Origin: Luidia sarsii
Lineage: Eukaryota > Echinodermata > Asteroidea > Paxillosida > Luidiidae
Length of the DNA: 64,000 nucleotides
Direction of reading: 5' to 3'
Assembly: GCA_949987565.1 (NCBI GenBank)
Contig: OX465115.1
Span: 10,217,055 to 10,281,054, forward strand
Part shown: positions 23,417-33,520 of the stretch, in pieces
Position numbering within the stretch: position 1 is the first letter of the stretch
Layout: the number at the start of each line of letters is the position of its first letter
Program-made: the position numbers and the translations under genes
Notes under the pieces: model-generated
What the model was told of the DNA's origin: nothing
Database searches by the model: none
The model's input: the letters and a program-made list of their open reading frames with translations, nothing else

Positions 23417-23843
23417 CTGTATAGTGTTCGTAGGAAACACGACTTCCCGTTATCACTCCCCCAATGTGCCATACCAAAATAATAGTCACGATAAATAAAC
23501 TATTTGTCGATGTTTGAGTGAAGATATATCGTGAAGTACATCATCCCACACCGTAAGATTTCAACATGATGATTATATCATGACCATCTACAAACTGTGT
23601 AAATTAGAAGGAAATATATGGACATCGATGTTTTCCGATCTTTCCAATGTTGGGGCTTGAAAGTCAAGTGCTTTGCCCAATGCCTGATGAAAAAAAACTC
23701 ACTAAATTACATTCTTTCCGACAAAAACATCATAGTATATATATGTTTAAGAAAAATATCTCTGACACTCTGAATAATTCGTTTACCGGTACTCAAAAAG
23801 TTGAGGAAAAGTGGTTCAAACTATGGGCTGTATTCCTGCTTAC
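23417..23843 (-). other. Copy B intron 3
   Basis: About 430 nt between donor GTAAGCAGG at 23843 and acceptor TACAG at 23417. No element recognised. Confidence 0.6.
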
Positions 23844-23978
23844 CCTCGATATTTAGTCTTGCCCTCATTGGTCCACGGCTCAATAGGTTGTTATGATAAG
23901 AAGAAGCAGTGATGCTGTCATCCGGGATACGACCATCCTCCATACCAAGAGGCTTCTCCTCCGGACACACATACGCAC
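23844..23978 (-). CDS. Copy B exon 3: N-terminal part of F5/8C domain
   Basis: Acceptor ACATTGCAG, AYVCPEEKPLGMEDGRIPDD, SITASSYHNN, MRARLNIE, donor GTAAGCAGG in phase 1. 135 nt as in copy A. The first cysteine and the LGMEDG and ITASS motifs of the F5/8C fold are present. Confidence 0.88.
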
Positions 23979-24433
23979 CTGCAATGTAAACATATAGGTC
24001 ATCTAATTGTCCTTTGTACACGTTCATTGTTTAGGCACTAAAGGCATTGAAGTGGTACTCTGAAGTGGTACAAATTCAATTCCCCTGTTTCAAGCCTTAT
24101 GCAATAGTTGACATTTCGTAAACAACATAATACTTTACGCACGGTTTCCATTTATGTTTAAAAAAAATTCCCATAACATGGATTCTGCGGAATAATATTG
24201 TATCGGTGCATGTCGTCGAGAAACACCCTTTGACCCCAAGGAAGAGGAGTAAGGGCTGTCCCATTGGTCATTTCTGCGCACGCGCATTCGGGGGTCCCCA
24301 ATTGCAAGCGGCGTCGTCGTTTGAGGAAACCCGTCACTTTCGTTCAGGCTGTTCACCGGTAGGTTGGAAAAAAGAAGAATTAAAATGAACTCGTGCAATA
24401 AGTAATATGTTTTCGTTGCAACAAGTGTCGGGA

Positions 24434-25750
24434 TGACGAGAGGAAGAGAAAAAACCCTAGGGTGCAAGACAAAGGCGAGGCTACAAGCAGAGCGGGAAAT
24501 TCAAGGGCTCGAAAGGGGCAGAAGATTCCAAGATTCAAAGGCGTGCCTGGGCCCAGTGTCGGGCCAGGCAGGCGCTGAGCGCTCTGAGCGAGCCACCAGT
24601 CCCGACATGTGAGGAACTGGGACCAATTTCGTCCATAATTAGGTCTCAAAGAGCAGCAAGAGAGCTGACGAGGCAAGGAACAAGTATCAGGGGGCAGTCT
24701 AGTTCGTCTGGCAGTCCTTCGGACCAAACCGGGCAGGCGGTGGTCCCACCGGAAAACACCGTGGTTCCCCCCGGCAGGCATAGCAGAGGAGACCGCCCTA
24801 TTGCTACCAGCCTGACAAGACCCTCCCAGAAGCTCGGTGCTGACGGTTTCCCAGCCAGGGGTGCAAGCCGAGACGCGGGCCAGACGGACAGAAGCCTCCA
24901 GCCATCCTGGCTAGATGGGGGCAGGGCCAAGCCATCGGCCACTCGGTGAGTCAGGCTTAGGATCACTTTCGGCTTCGGGCCAATTCCCTGTTTCATCGAT
25001 TTTCGGTGAAGGAGGAATGGGGGGAATGGAAAACGCTGCAACAGAATACATTCCTGGGGGTACGCAGGGCCCTTTAGTTTCCATCTGCGACCCTCTTGGG
25101 GCAACAACTCCCACCAATATCAAGGAAAAAAGCATTAAGAGCGAATTCATCGAGCTTGATTTGTTGCTGGAGCATAATATCACGGGCTCGTCCTCCCTTT
25201 CCAGTTTCACTTTGAGTTTGGACAAGTCAGGACACTTGTCGCCCTGCGAGATGGCAAGACAAAGCCTCAGATAACATCAATTTTGGCTTGGACAGACGTT
25301 TTTCTCGTGTTTTCTTCCATTTTGGTAGCCACCCGTCCCGGTCGGGGCTTGGAAATGTTCAAGTATACATGAGCATCATCCGGCGCGTTTCGGTGGGGTT
25401 GGTTGGCGACAGTACGATAGGCAGTTCAGAATGGGCCAACAACTGCATCCACACAGGTCATGGACTACCATTGATGGCGAATTGAGGGCTATGTATTTGT
25501 CTGTCCCGGGGACGCCCCAGGTAAGCTTTGGTAGTTACAAGGGGGCCCCTTCCCTTCCACGAACGCACGCTCCTTTCGGGGTCGATCCATTCAATTCCCC
25601 GCGGTAGCGGATTGTGCTTCGCGTTCAATCGGGCAGGATGCAGGAACACCCCTTGCAAGTATGCTATAGGTGCTCCCTCTGTATGTCAGCCGACCACGGG
25701 GGTCCCATTGCAAAGGTCAGAACAGACCGACCGTCCCTCGCTATAGAAGT
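24434..25750 (+). pseudogene. Ngaro-like Gag relic (element 1)
   Basis: A possible start MTRGREKTLGCKTKARLQAE lies at 24434. Around 25255-25530 a frame with stops (ITSILAWTDVFLVFSSILVA, RPGRGLEMFKY) aligns with the LDSIDKWSSAFHVFMAVYAT and GRFLELLKY region of the intact Gag of element 2 (61.08-61.18 kb). CFAFNRAGCRNTPCKY near 25610 is the start of the CCCH finger of element 2. Frame changes and stops show it is dead. Confidence 0.65.
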
Positions 25751-27182
25751 CCTATTATTACCTACGTATCACTTGGCGCTAAAGTATCTTGCAATAGGGG
25801 GAGGCAGTGCCTTTACTGCAAAGCTTATACGCCAGTCAAACTAATTGCGATGTTGCCATTCTTAGATGAATACCTCGACACAAAGGCCGCTATGTGTTTA
25901 CGTTAGGGTTTCTCCAAAGGATTCTGGCTTTAATAGCTTTGTTGGGCAGCGTAAGGATACAAAAGCCACCAACCTACGCTCAGTTCACCAAAATGCAACT
26001 GCTGCTCTCGTCAAACTAAACGAGGAAGATCAGCTGGGCCGTATGGCAGGCGATTTCTCGGGAAGCCTATGGTTAATTTCAGGATCTCTCCCTCTGGGCT
26101 CATCCCCAAATCAACACCATGAGTATTTAGGCTTATCCATAATTTATCCTTTCCGGCCTCGGATTCGGTAAATGATGGGATTGAAAGGCGGGCCTGCGCA
26201 GTCCAATGCACACAATTCGATGATGCTTTTGATTTGGTAGTAGGGGCAGGACCTTGTGCCCTATTGGCAAAGGCAGATATAAAATCTGCATTTCGACTCT
26301 TACCAGTCCAACCTGACGATTTCTGTCTCTTGGGAATCAATGTTGAGGAACAGTTTTTGTGTTGATAAAGCCCTGCCAATGGGCGCGTCGTGCGCCCCGG
26401 CGCTTTTTAAAACTTTTTCTACTTTTCTGGAATGGGCCATGAGAATGCACTCGGGGTCTGAGCGCATATGCAATTATGCTGATGATTGTTTGTTCGGTGA
26501 AAAATGTGCTCCGCCTATTTTTTCATGTCAGAATTTAACGTGTTAAATTGCTTCCGGTCGGTGTGCGAGAACTTTGGCGTACCGCTGGCAGATAAAAAAA
26601 ACAATGGGGCCCACCACCAAACTCACATTTTTGGGTTTTAACATCAACACTGTCGCTCGGACGATTTCCGTGCCAGATGAAAAAATACGAAAGTTTTCTG
26701 ATATGGTTAATTCAGCTGTTCTATCAAAAAAGATTACATTGAGATCGCTTCAATCGCTCATCGGCTCTCTATCATTCATATACCGCGCTGTGACCCCATG
26801 CATGAAGAGCTTTCTTGCGGCGGTTAATAGATTCATTGAAAGGAATAAAAAACTCTTGGCATAAGATTCAACTCACGGTGGGGGCAAAGGCTGACCTAAC
26901 CATGTGGCAAGTGTTCCTCCAAAAATTCAATGGAAGAGCCATAACTGCAGACAGGTACTGGGTCACAGATTCAAATCTGGAGCTTTTCACTGACGTCAGC
27001 AGTGGTATCGGGGTTGGCGGATTTTTTTCTGGGCAGTGGTTTCAAGCCGTTTGGCCTAATTTCGTCAAATCGGAGACCCGCTCTATTGCTTGGAGGGAAT
27101 TCTTTCCAGTGCTCGTGGGTTTAACACTTTGGGGAAAACGGTTGTCGGGAAAGCGGATATTGATAAGATCCGACAATCTAGC

Positions 27183-27196
27183 TGAAGTTGGTATCA
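27183..27196 (+). repeat. Left target-site duplication of the Penelope-like insertion
   Basis: TGAAGTTGGTATCA, repeated exactly at 27941-27954 on the other side of the insertion. The duplicated bases are RNase H codons of the host Ngaro-like element. Confidence 0.9.
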
Positions 27197-27940
27197 GTGA
27201 TATACAAAAATGTTGCAAACTGCTTACTGACTAATATTACCAACATGCAAATCTGAAAATGTAGTGGGCCTGACGTTTCGATCCTAGCAGGACCTTTTCT
27301 CAAAGGCAGAGTGACAATGACAACACATATACATGTACACGAAGGAAGGGGGAAGAGAGTGAATGGGACACGGGTGAGAAACAAAGGACAAATAGTAGGG
27401 TAGGGATTAGTGAGAAGAGGGAGAAAGATCAAAGAGAGAAGTGTGAAGAAGTGAACACAAAAGAAGGATTATCAGAAAGCTGCATGGTGTTAGTCATTAC
27501 CCTCCTGAATGTTGAGACCATGTGGTTGAATAGTCCGAAGACGATTCATCCACATTTTCTCACGGCTTAGACGGACAGCATTACTACGGTGACCAAGGGA
27601 TTCTATGCCCAGTACACTCATATCTGATATCGAATGATCAGGGAGATTTAAGTGATACACAACAGGGGTGTCCATTTACTAGTTTTGATTGTAGACCTAT
27701 GGCCATAGATACATTTTTGAGGGTGTTTTTGGTCTCGCCAACATACTGAACATTACAAACTCTACATGAGATGATGTATATGATGTTTGAGGTAGTGCAC
27801 GTGATAGAGCCATACTTTACTCTTTGTCCTTTGTTTCTCACCCGTGTCCTATTCACTCTCTGCCCCCTTCCTTCGTGTACATGTATCTGTCCTTGAGAAA
27901 GGTCCTGCTAGGATCGAAACGTCAGGCCAACTAAATTTTT
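27197..27940 (-). mobile_element. Penelope-like element, 5'-truncated, inserted in the Ngaro RNase H
   Basis: A 744-bp insertion flanked by a 14-bp target duplication. On the minus strand it encodes the C-terminal GIY-YIG-type endonuclease region: NIIYIISCRVCNVQYVGETK near 27770, then after a frame change VLGIESLGHRSNAVRLSREK and a stop at 27490. The 3' UTR ends in the family motif GATCGAAACGTCAGGCCCAC plus tail. At the opposite end about 130 bp of the 3' UTR occurs again in inverted orientation. Inverted end segments and 5' truncation are typical of Penelope-like retroelements. Confidence 0.85.
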
Positions 27941-28140
27941 TGAAGTTGGTATCATTAATAAACAACTTCAAAATGCCCCCATATAATGGAATTTTTACGT
28001 TATTTTGTACTTATTACGTATTCAAGGCCAAGCACATTCCAGATGCCCAAAACAATATTGCGGATGCTTTGTCCCGTTCACAGATGACCCGCTTCAGAGC
28101 TGCGTTAGCGGCCAGTGCGGCATTACAGGTCCCCTCGTTT

Positions 28141-29034
28141 CTCTGGAATCTTTAAACGCCGAAACCGAACAGCTGTTGTGGGCTGCTTTGGCTGGTTGAT
28201 CCGTTTCCAGCAATTTCGTCAGCAGGCTGATTTGCAGCAATTACATGGCCGGCTCCTAGTAGACATGTGGCTGCATTTATTGCACACATGTCATTAACGG
28301 GGTTGGCTTCTTCTACAGTTAGCTCTTATATTTCAGCAGTGACATTTGTCAATAAAGTCAATAGCTGGCCAGACCCCTCTAACAACTTCTTGATCCAGAA
28401 ACCGAGAGAAGGATACCGAAGACAGCGCCGCCCAGAAGTCTGACATAAGACGTCCGGTCACTCTAGATCTTCTGAGGAAACTTTGCCACGTATTGGGATC
28501 AATTGCATCCTATGAGCTTGAAGAACGCTTGTTTTGTTCTTTGTTCCTTTTTAAAATTCGGATTCTTCCGGGTTTGAGAAATAACGGCCGATAATAAATC
28601 GGCAGATTGTTCACGAATCTTGGGATTAAATGACATTTGGTTCGAAGGCGGAGATCAGTCAATCCTGTATGTTCGGCTAAGATATTATGAGACTTACCAA
28701 CGGGGCGACGCAGTCACATTGAGATTCAATATGGTACAAAGAATTTTCCTCTTTGCCCAGTCCGGTCAATATTGGGATATTTGAAGACGCGTCCTGCAAA
28801 GACGGGCCCTTTTTTCATGCATGCAGACGCCGAACCCCAGTAGCTGTCTTTCAGTTTCGTCACAAGCTGAAAAGGAGTTTAAAAGCTCTCAATATCCCCA
28901 CCTTGGGTTACAGTGGTCACAGCTTTCGCGTTGGCGAGGCCACTTCAGCCGCGTTGGATGGCCTCCAAGTCTCTGAAATTCAGACCTTGGGCCGATGGAA
29001 GTCTGCGGCAGTAAAACCTGTAGCGACCCGATAA
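28141..29034 (+). pseudogene. Ngaro-like tyrosine recombinase relic (element 1)
   Basis: The N-terminal half (28180-28750) is readable only in pieces, for example a segment RPVTLDLLRKL near 28452 that matches WPITLPVLNRIL of element 2. The C-terminal part is clear: LNIPTLGYSGHSFRVGEATS near 28900 with the HxxR catalytic pair (His codon 28918, Arg codon 28927) and LQVSEIQTLGRWKS. The catalytic tyrosine expected shortly after GRWKS is not seen, and the frame ends at 29034. Confidence 0.75.
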
Positions 29035-29139
29035 AGTTTGACTGTTGTGACCGACACAGAAGGCAATTACGTTTTAACATTCATCTTTCCATACCGAGGT
29101 ACGTCCTCTTTCCTGGTTTCGTTTCCTGTTTGTCTTTGC

Positions 29140-29650
29140 AGGCACGACACGCACTCGGGTAATTGGAGATAGCATTGTGTATTGGGTGGGCCGATCGGAT
29201 CCTCGGTGCTCCTCATCTGGATACCTCAAGTGGCTGGGTGTTCGTGGAGCCAAGATGAGCGAGCTAATCCCGATCCTCAGCCGTCACCTCAAGAAGGAGC
29301 CGGTTCCCAAAATAGTCGTTGTTCATTTAGGAACAAATTATTTGTTCTCCACGCCGGTAAAAGTACTAAGGCATAAAATAGAAGAGGGTCTCTGCGGTAT
29401 CCGCCACACGTAGCCGAATACGAGAATTGTGTGGTCGGACATCCTTCGGAGGGATTTTTACTATGGGGAGACAAAGCATGGTGTCAGAAAAAAATAATCT
29501 AGCAGCCCTAAATAAATTTGCTCACAAAGTTTGTACTCTAGCTAGGCAACGCCTGCTCCACTGTGCACTGGCACAACATTACGCAATCACATCACACTTT
29601 GTATTGACGAGATGGTCTGCATTTGTCCGCGACGGGCAACATCCTGTTTT
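29140..29650 (+). pseudogene. SGNH-hydrolase-like domain relic carried by the Ngaro-like element
   Basis: Directly after the recombinase the frame reads TRTRVIGDSIVYWVG (block I GDS), VRGAKMSELIPIL, KIVVVHLGTNYLF (block III, with Tyr at the usual Asp of GTND), then in other frames RIVWSDILRRDFYYG and DGLHLSATGN at 29611 (block V D-x-x-H). This is the SGNH esterase/lipase layout. From memory, some Ngaro elements carry such a hydrolase-like domain; its role is unknown. Stops and frameshifts show this copy is not expressed as an enzyme. Confidence 0.75.
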
Positions 29651-29850
29651 CTGAAAATATATTCACAATGGCTTGGCGTTCTTTGCAGTGAGCCCTGAGG
29701 CCTCCTTTTTCCGGAACACACACAACAGCAGTGTTCATGACTTGAGTAAGAACCTCCTTGTTTCGGGGTAATGGTTGATACCAAATATATATATAAAAAA
29801 GGGGGTAGTAGGCAAGTTCCCTGATTGAGAACTTGTTGTGGTAAAGTTGA

Positions 29851-30399
29851 GGCTTATATATGGCCCGTTATAATGGCAGGACTGACTCGCTCATAACTCT
29901 GGGATTTGTATTCCCATCGCTGAGCTCTGCGTATTTTAGACCGCAAGCGGGTCAGGAAGATGACCTTGGGAGCACCCCTTTGGAGTGTCTTTCCCAGGGG
30001 GAGTGGGCGTACCCTTGCCAACATGCGACCCCTTTGGGTCAGTTGGCCTTCCTATTAGGCAATCAATGTTTGTACAGGTTTTGTATTTTGTTCTTGGAGT
30101 TTTTGAGACTATAAACTCATCTATAGTTTGCGTTTGGGTCCTATGTTGGGAGTGATCTCATGCAAGATTGGCTGGGTTTGGAATTTTGCGTTGGAAATAA
30201 ATCCGGTGATAAGCCGCGAGCGGAATTGTTGTTTCTTGTTGGAATCTTGTTTCCGTGTCACCTTCCTTTGGGGCCAATGCCTTTTCGCATGTTTAAGATA
30301 CATAGGTTAAAAAAGCACCGTGTAAAGACCGCCATGAAATGACCAGATTTTGCATGTACGATACTCGCTCCTCGTTGATGGTTTAATTTTTCCTGTTAA
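29851..30399. other. Probable 3' end of the Ngaro-like element and spacer
   Basis: Non-coding, GC-richer than average up to about 30100. It may contain the right terminal repeats of the Ngaro-like element, but I could not pair them with the left end. Confidence 0.35.
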
Positions 30400-31314
30400 G
30401 CTTTTTAAAGTTTCCTAACGACTTGCTAGAGCTACTGGTGTCATGGCCAAACTCAACAAGCGGGTGTGGCACATCGGCCACCTGAGTCAGAAGACCAAGC
30501 TTTGTGTCTACTAGGCTAATGTCTTGTCCACCCTGAGGCTCCGTTGTGTCTACTAGGCTAATGCCTTGTCCACTCTCCTCTACGGCAGCGGTCCTAGACA
30601 GCTCATGCCCGGGAGGAGAAGTGGCTCGACGGGTTTCATCCCCGTTGCCTACGACGCTTCCCGCACAGGACCGCATTACTAACTCTAAAGTCCTATATAG
30701 AGCGCGCCGGCCTTGTGGGTATGTCTGCGATGCTATGCCAGCGGCTACTTCGATGGCTCGGCAACGTTAACCGCATGGAGCCACACCGCTTTCCTCAGTA
30801 CGGTGAACTGCGCGATGACAGCAGAAGTGTCAGTCGTCCGCTTTTGACACATGCAAGCGTGACATACGAAGCGCCGGCATTGACACGAACAAGCGTGGAC
30901 GGAGGGAACCGCAAAGGGTAGAGCGTGCTGGCGCCACGAAGTCAGTGAAGGAGATCGTGGAGCTGAAGAGCCCCCAGCTTGCTGCGAAACAATTGGCGCA
31001 GAAAGAACGAGCAACAGCGCGCAAAAATACAGACTTCATATGCAGAACCTGCACCCTATATTGCCACTCTAGGATCGGGCTACATAGTCATTCGAGACAC
31101 TGTGCCCTCACTTATTCGCACCAACCATTGCCTTTATGAGACGAGGATGACAACATAACGACTCCGAAAAAGAAACCCGCAATGAACAGTATCGTTATGT
31201 AGAAGGGGAAGGTGTTTGTGGTTTATACAAACGATTGTATCAATATGATTCGTACAACAAATCTTTTCAAAAATCGAAATGTTACTCAGTTCTGTATGCT
31301 CTTTATTTCAAAAT
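30400..31314 (+). mobile_element. LINE 3' part (RT C-terminal region and zinc finger)
   Basis: Pieces in several frames match the C-terminal region of a LINE ORF2: MAKLNKRVWHIGHLSQKTK near 30443, ALSTLLYGS near 30560, AQDRITNSKVLYRARRP near 30665, LRWLGNVNRMEPHRFPQYGE near 30746, and TDFICRTCTLYCHSRIGLHS with a C-x2-C and later H/C pairs near 31030. A partial 40-odd-bp direct duplication lies at about 30505-30580. The 3' end (TTTATTTCAAAAT) stops at 31314 against the THAP element. Confidence 0.75.
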
Positions 31315-31604
31315 GAGAAAATAGTTGGCTCATCTCTTTGGTTGATAAAAACAACCTACAATTACCCATGTGCAACTCACCTACGAGTTTCATAAAGAGG
31401 GAAAAATCATGGAATTCGGTGGTCGAATTTGCGTTCCCTCAACCCGCCATGTTTTCGAAATTCCCGGCAGGTCACTGCGGGGGGTATGACATAATGACGG
31501 GCAACCCCCGCATGGGCCCGGACGGACGTATTCCTACAACGTGTGTACACAACACATGTACATGTATACTGCGTGCAGTTTATATACACTCGCGAGCATG
31601 AACG

Positions 31605-31976
31605 ATGGTGTACTGCCAGGCTTTTGGTTGTAACAATGCCAGCGGAAAAAAGCTAGGGAAATCTTTCCATGCAGTTCCTAACAGTAACAAGGCCAAGAGA
31701 CCTGAGTTGTTTGGGAAGTGGGCTGTGGCCATAAAAGTAGAAAAAATTCTCAATGTCGGCTACAAATATAGTCGAAATGACGTGATTTGTAGCGATTACT
31801 TCACGGAGGAGGAGTTGGGATCGAGGTTGACTTGCGGGCCAAACTCACCGGCTCGAAGCCGAGAAATATACTGAAAGAACATGCCATTCCTTCAGTATTT
31901 TCACATCGACCAGCAGTGGCATTACGTTCATCGACAGCTTCACGAATTGCCGCATTGGAATCCAGAAAGTTGAGTT
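31605..31976 (+). pseudogene. THAP-domain gene of the transposon, frameshifted
   Basis: MVYCQAFGCNNASGKKLG, SFHAVPN, RPELFGKWAVAIKVEKIL and VICSDYFTEEEL make a nearly complete THAP domain. The zinc-binding CxxH is C-S-D-Y here (Tyr for His), while the 15.7 kb relic keeps His. After EEL the frame is wrong; one frame over it continues VDLRAKLTGSKPRNILKEHA, then VALRSSTASRIAALESRK and a stop at about 31976. So it has one frameshift near 31820 plus a lost zinc ligand. The N-terminal start is the same as in the relic at 15861. Confidence 0.75.
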
Positions 31977-32639
31977 AATTTTGATGTTTTTCCTGTATGA
32001 TACGATCGACTTTTGATGTATGTTTTCGTTTCGTGATTTTTCTCACATGCACGTTCTGCCTAGTCTTTCTCGCAGACCGCTTATCTGTAACTAATGGAGG
32101 GTAAACTCCATGGATATACATGTATTGTACCAATTACCATGGAGGAAGAAGGGGGATATACGTACCGTGCCGTATTTTTATTTGTGCTGCAACAAGAACA
32201 TGGAGCTATAGGCCTAATTTACACGTTATCGAAACGCGACTCCAGTCGCCCACACTGTTTATTCCCTGGTCGCTGACCGCAACTGCTGTCACCCAGCGCT
32301 ATTGTGTGCTTAGCATACGCTGGGAAGTGCATGACCCCTGACCCCCACTAAGCTCCACACAGCTTCGCTAACGTGTACAACTGAAATCTCTCCAAAACAT
32401 CGATCATCTCTTGAATCATTTCTCGTATTTTCCTATTAAAATTACGCGAGCTGAAACAAAAGCCGGACACAGTGGGCTCTCAGTCATAGTTGTCGGACCT
32501 TTATTAAACTCAGCCCCTGGTGTATAAGTTATTTTAGGCCTACTTGTTTAGCTGTTATAACAGGGCGCCATTCGGCGAAGATCAAGAAAACAGAGATCCA
32601 AAATTGCGCAGCAGATACCCGACGTAACGTACAAGTGTA

Positions 32640-32815
32640 CAGTCGTACATTACATGTAGTACACAACGTGTGAAATGTACACGTGTACTGTACAGTAGTA
32701 CAGTGTGTACATGTACATTACATGTAGTACACAACGTGTACATGTACATTGTACGTGCACTGTGCACGTACATGTACATGTACATTGTACATTGTACATG
32801 TACAGTCCGTGCAAT
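32640..32815. repeat. GTACATGTAC-type simple repeat array
   Basis: About 175 bp of ACATGTAC, GTGTAC and TTGTAC units inside the THAP transposon. Self-complementary core. Confidence 0.85.
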
Positions 32816-33222
32816 GTATGAGATGTATGCAATCAGGAAGCCGTGAAAGTGTTTGTAGATCAAGAATATACGCAATCCCCAAGAATAATTCAAATAATGA
32901 CCAAAGCGAAAAACAATAAATCTGCAAAGGATAATAAGATTATTTTCTCACACATTGAGGTATAATTCTTGTTTAAATGTTGATTAATATTTGTAGTTTA
33001 AATTAAAATGATTGAACAAGCCAAACTGACCAATCAGACAGGGTCGTGATGTCATACCCCCCGCAGTGACCTTCCGGGAATTTCGAAAGCATGGCGGGTT
33101 GAGGGAACGCGAATTCGACCACGGAATTCCATGATTTTGCCCTCTTAATGAAACTCGTAGGTGAGTTGCACATGGGTAATTGTAGGTTTTTTCAACCAAA
33201 GAGATAAGCCAACTATTTTCTC

Positions 33223-33483
33223 ATTTTGAAATAAAGAGCATACAGAACTGAGTAACATTTCGATTTTTGAATGATTTGTTGTACGAATCATATTGATACA
33301 ATTGTTTGTATAAACCACAAACACCTTCCCCTTCTACATAACGATACTGTTCATTGCGGTTCTCTTTTTCGGAGTCGTTATGTTGTCATCCTCGTCGCAT
33401 AAAGGCAATGGTTGGTGCGAATAAGTGAGGGCACAGTGTCTCGAATGACTATGTAGCCCGATCCTAGAGTGGCAATATAGGGT
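33223..33483 (-). mobile_element. LINE 3' fragment inserted in the right end of the THAP element
   Basis: A 261-bp minus-strand copy of the LINE tail also present at 31049-31314, from GCACCCTATATTGCC at its 5' side to the TTTATTTCAAAAT end. It is flanked by the 15-bp direct repeat GCCAACTATTTTCTC (33208-33222 and 33484-33498), a normal target duplication for a 5'-truncated LINE. Confidence 0.85.
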
Positions 33484-33520
33484 GCCAACTATTTTCTCTG
33501 GGTTTCATTCTTCTTTAAGG

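Larger units (their letters stand above)
25829..28140 (+). pseudogene. Ngaro-like reverse transcriptase-RNase H relic (element 1)
   Basis: Blocks in order: FRLIHNLSFP near 26115, LAKADIKSAFRLLPV near 26270, ALPMGASCAPALFKTFSTFL near 26370, YADD catalytic pair near 26473 (YLDD in element 2), LGFNINT near 26630, and RNase H with LELFTDVSSGIGVGGFF near 26980 and IRSDN near 27165. The frame is cut by several stops and frameshifts and by the Penelope-like insertion. It resumes at 27942 with the duplicated target bases and then AKHIPDAQNNIADALSRSQM near 28030, the usual RNase H end of this group. Confidence 0.8.
24230..29850 (+). mobile_element. Ngaro-like tyrosine-recombinase retrotransposon, decayed
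   Basis: Degraded coding parts follow in the order Gag relic, RT-RNase H, tyrosine recombinase, SGNH-hydrolase-like domain, all on the plus strand and full of stops and frameshifts. No methyltransferase domain lies between RNase H and recombinase, which fits the Ngaro rather than the DIRS1 group. A Penelope-like element interrupts RNase H at 27197-27940. The split direct repeats expected at Ngaro ends were not resolved, so both boundaries are approximate. Confidence 0.75.
31315..33520 (+). mobile_element. THAP-coding transposon with inverted-repeat ends
   Basis: Left end 31315-31490 and right end (33052-33222 plus 33484-33520) are inverted copies of each other: shared blocks are GAATTCGGTGGTCGAATT or its complement, CAACCTACAATTACCCATGT, and CACTGCGGGGGGTATGACAT. 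Between them are the THAP frame, a GC-richer 3' region that also occurs near 15.3-15.6 kb, and an ACATGTAC array. The right end is interrupted by a LINE fragment. No transposase core is visible. Confidence 0.65.

Noticed and set aside
25370..25485. GLVGDSTIGS frame resembling an SGNH block I inside the Ngaro Gag region
   Set aside because: Another frame here aligns with the Gag of element 2, and no further SGNH blocks follow, unlike 29140-29650.
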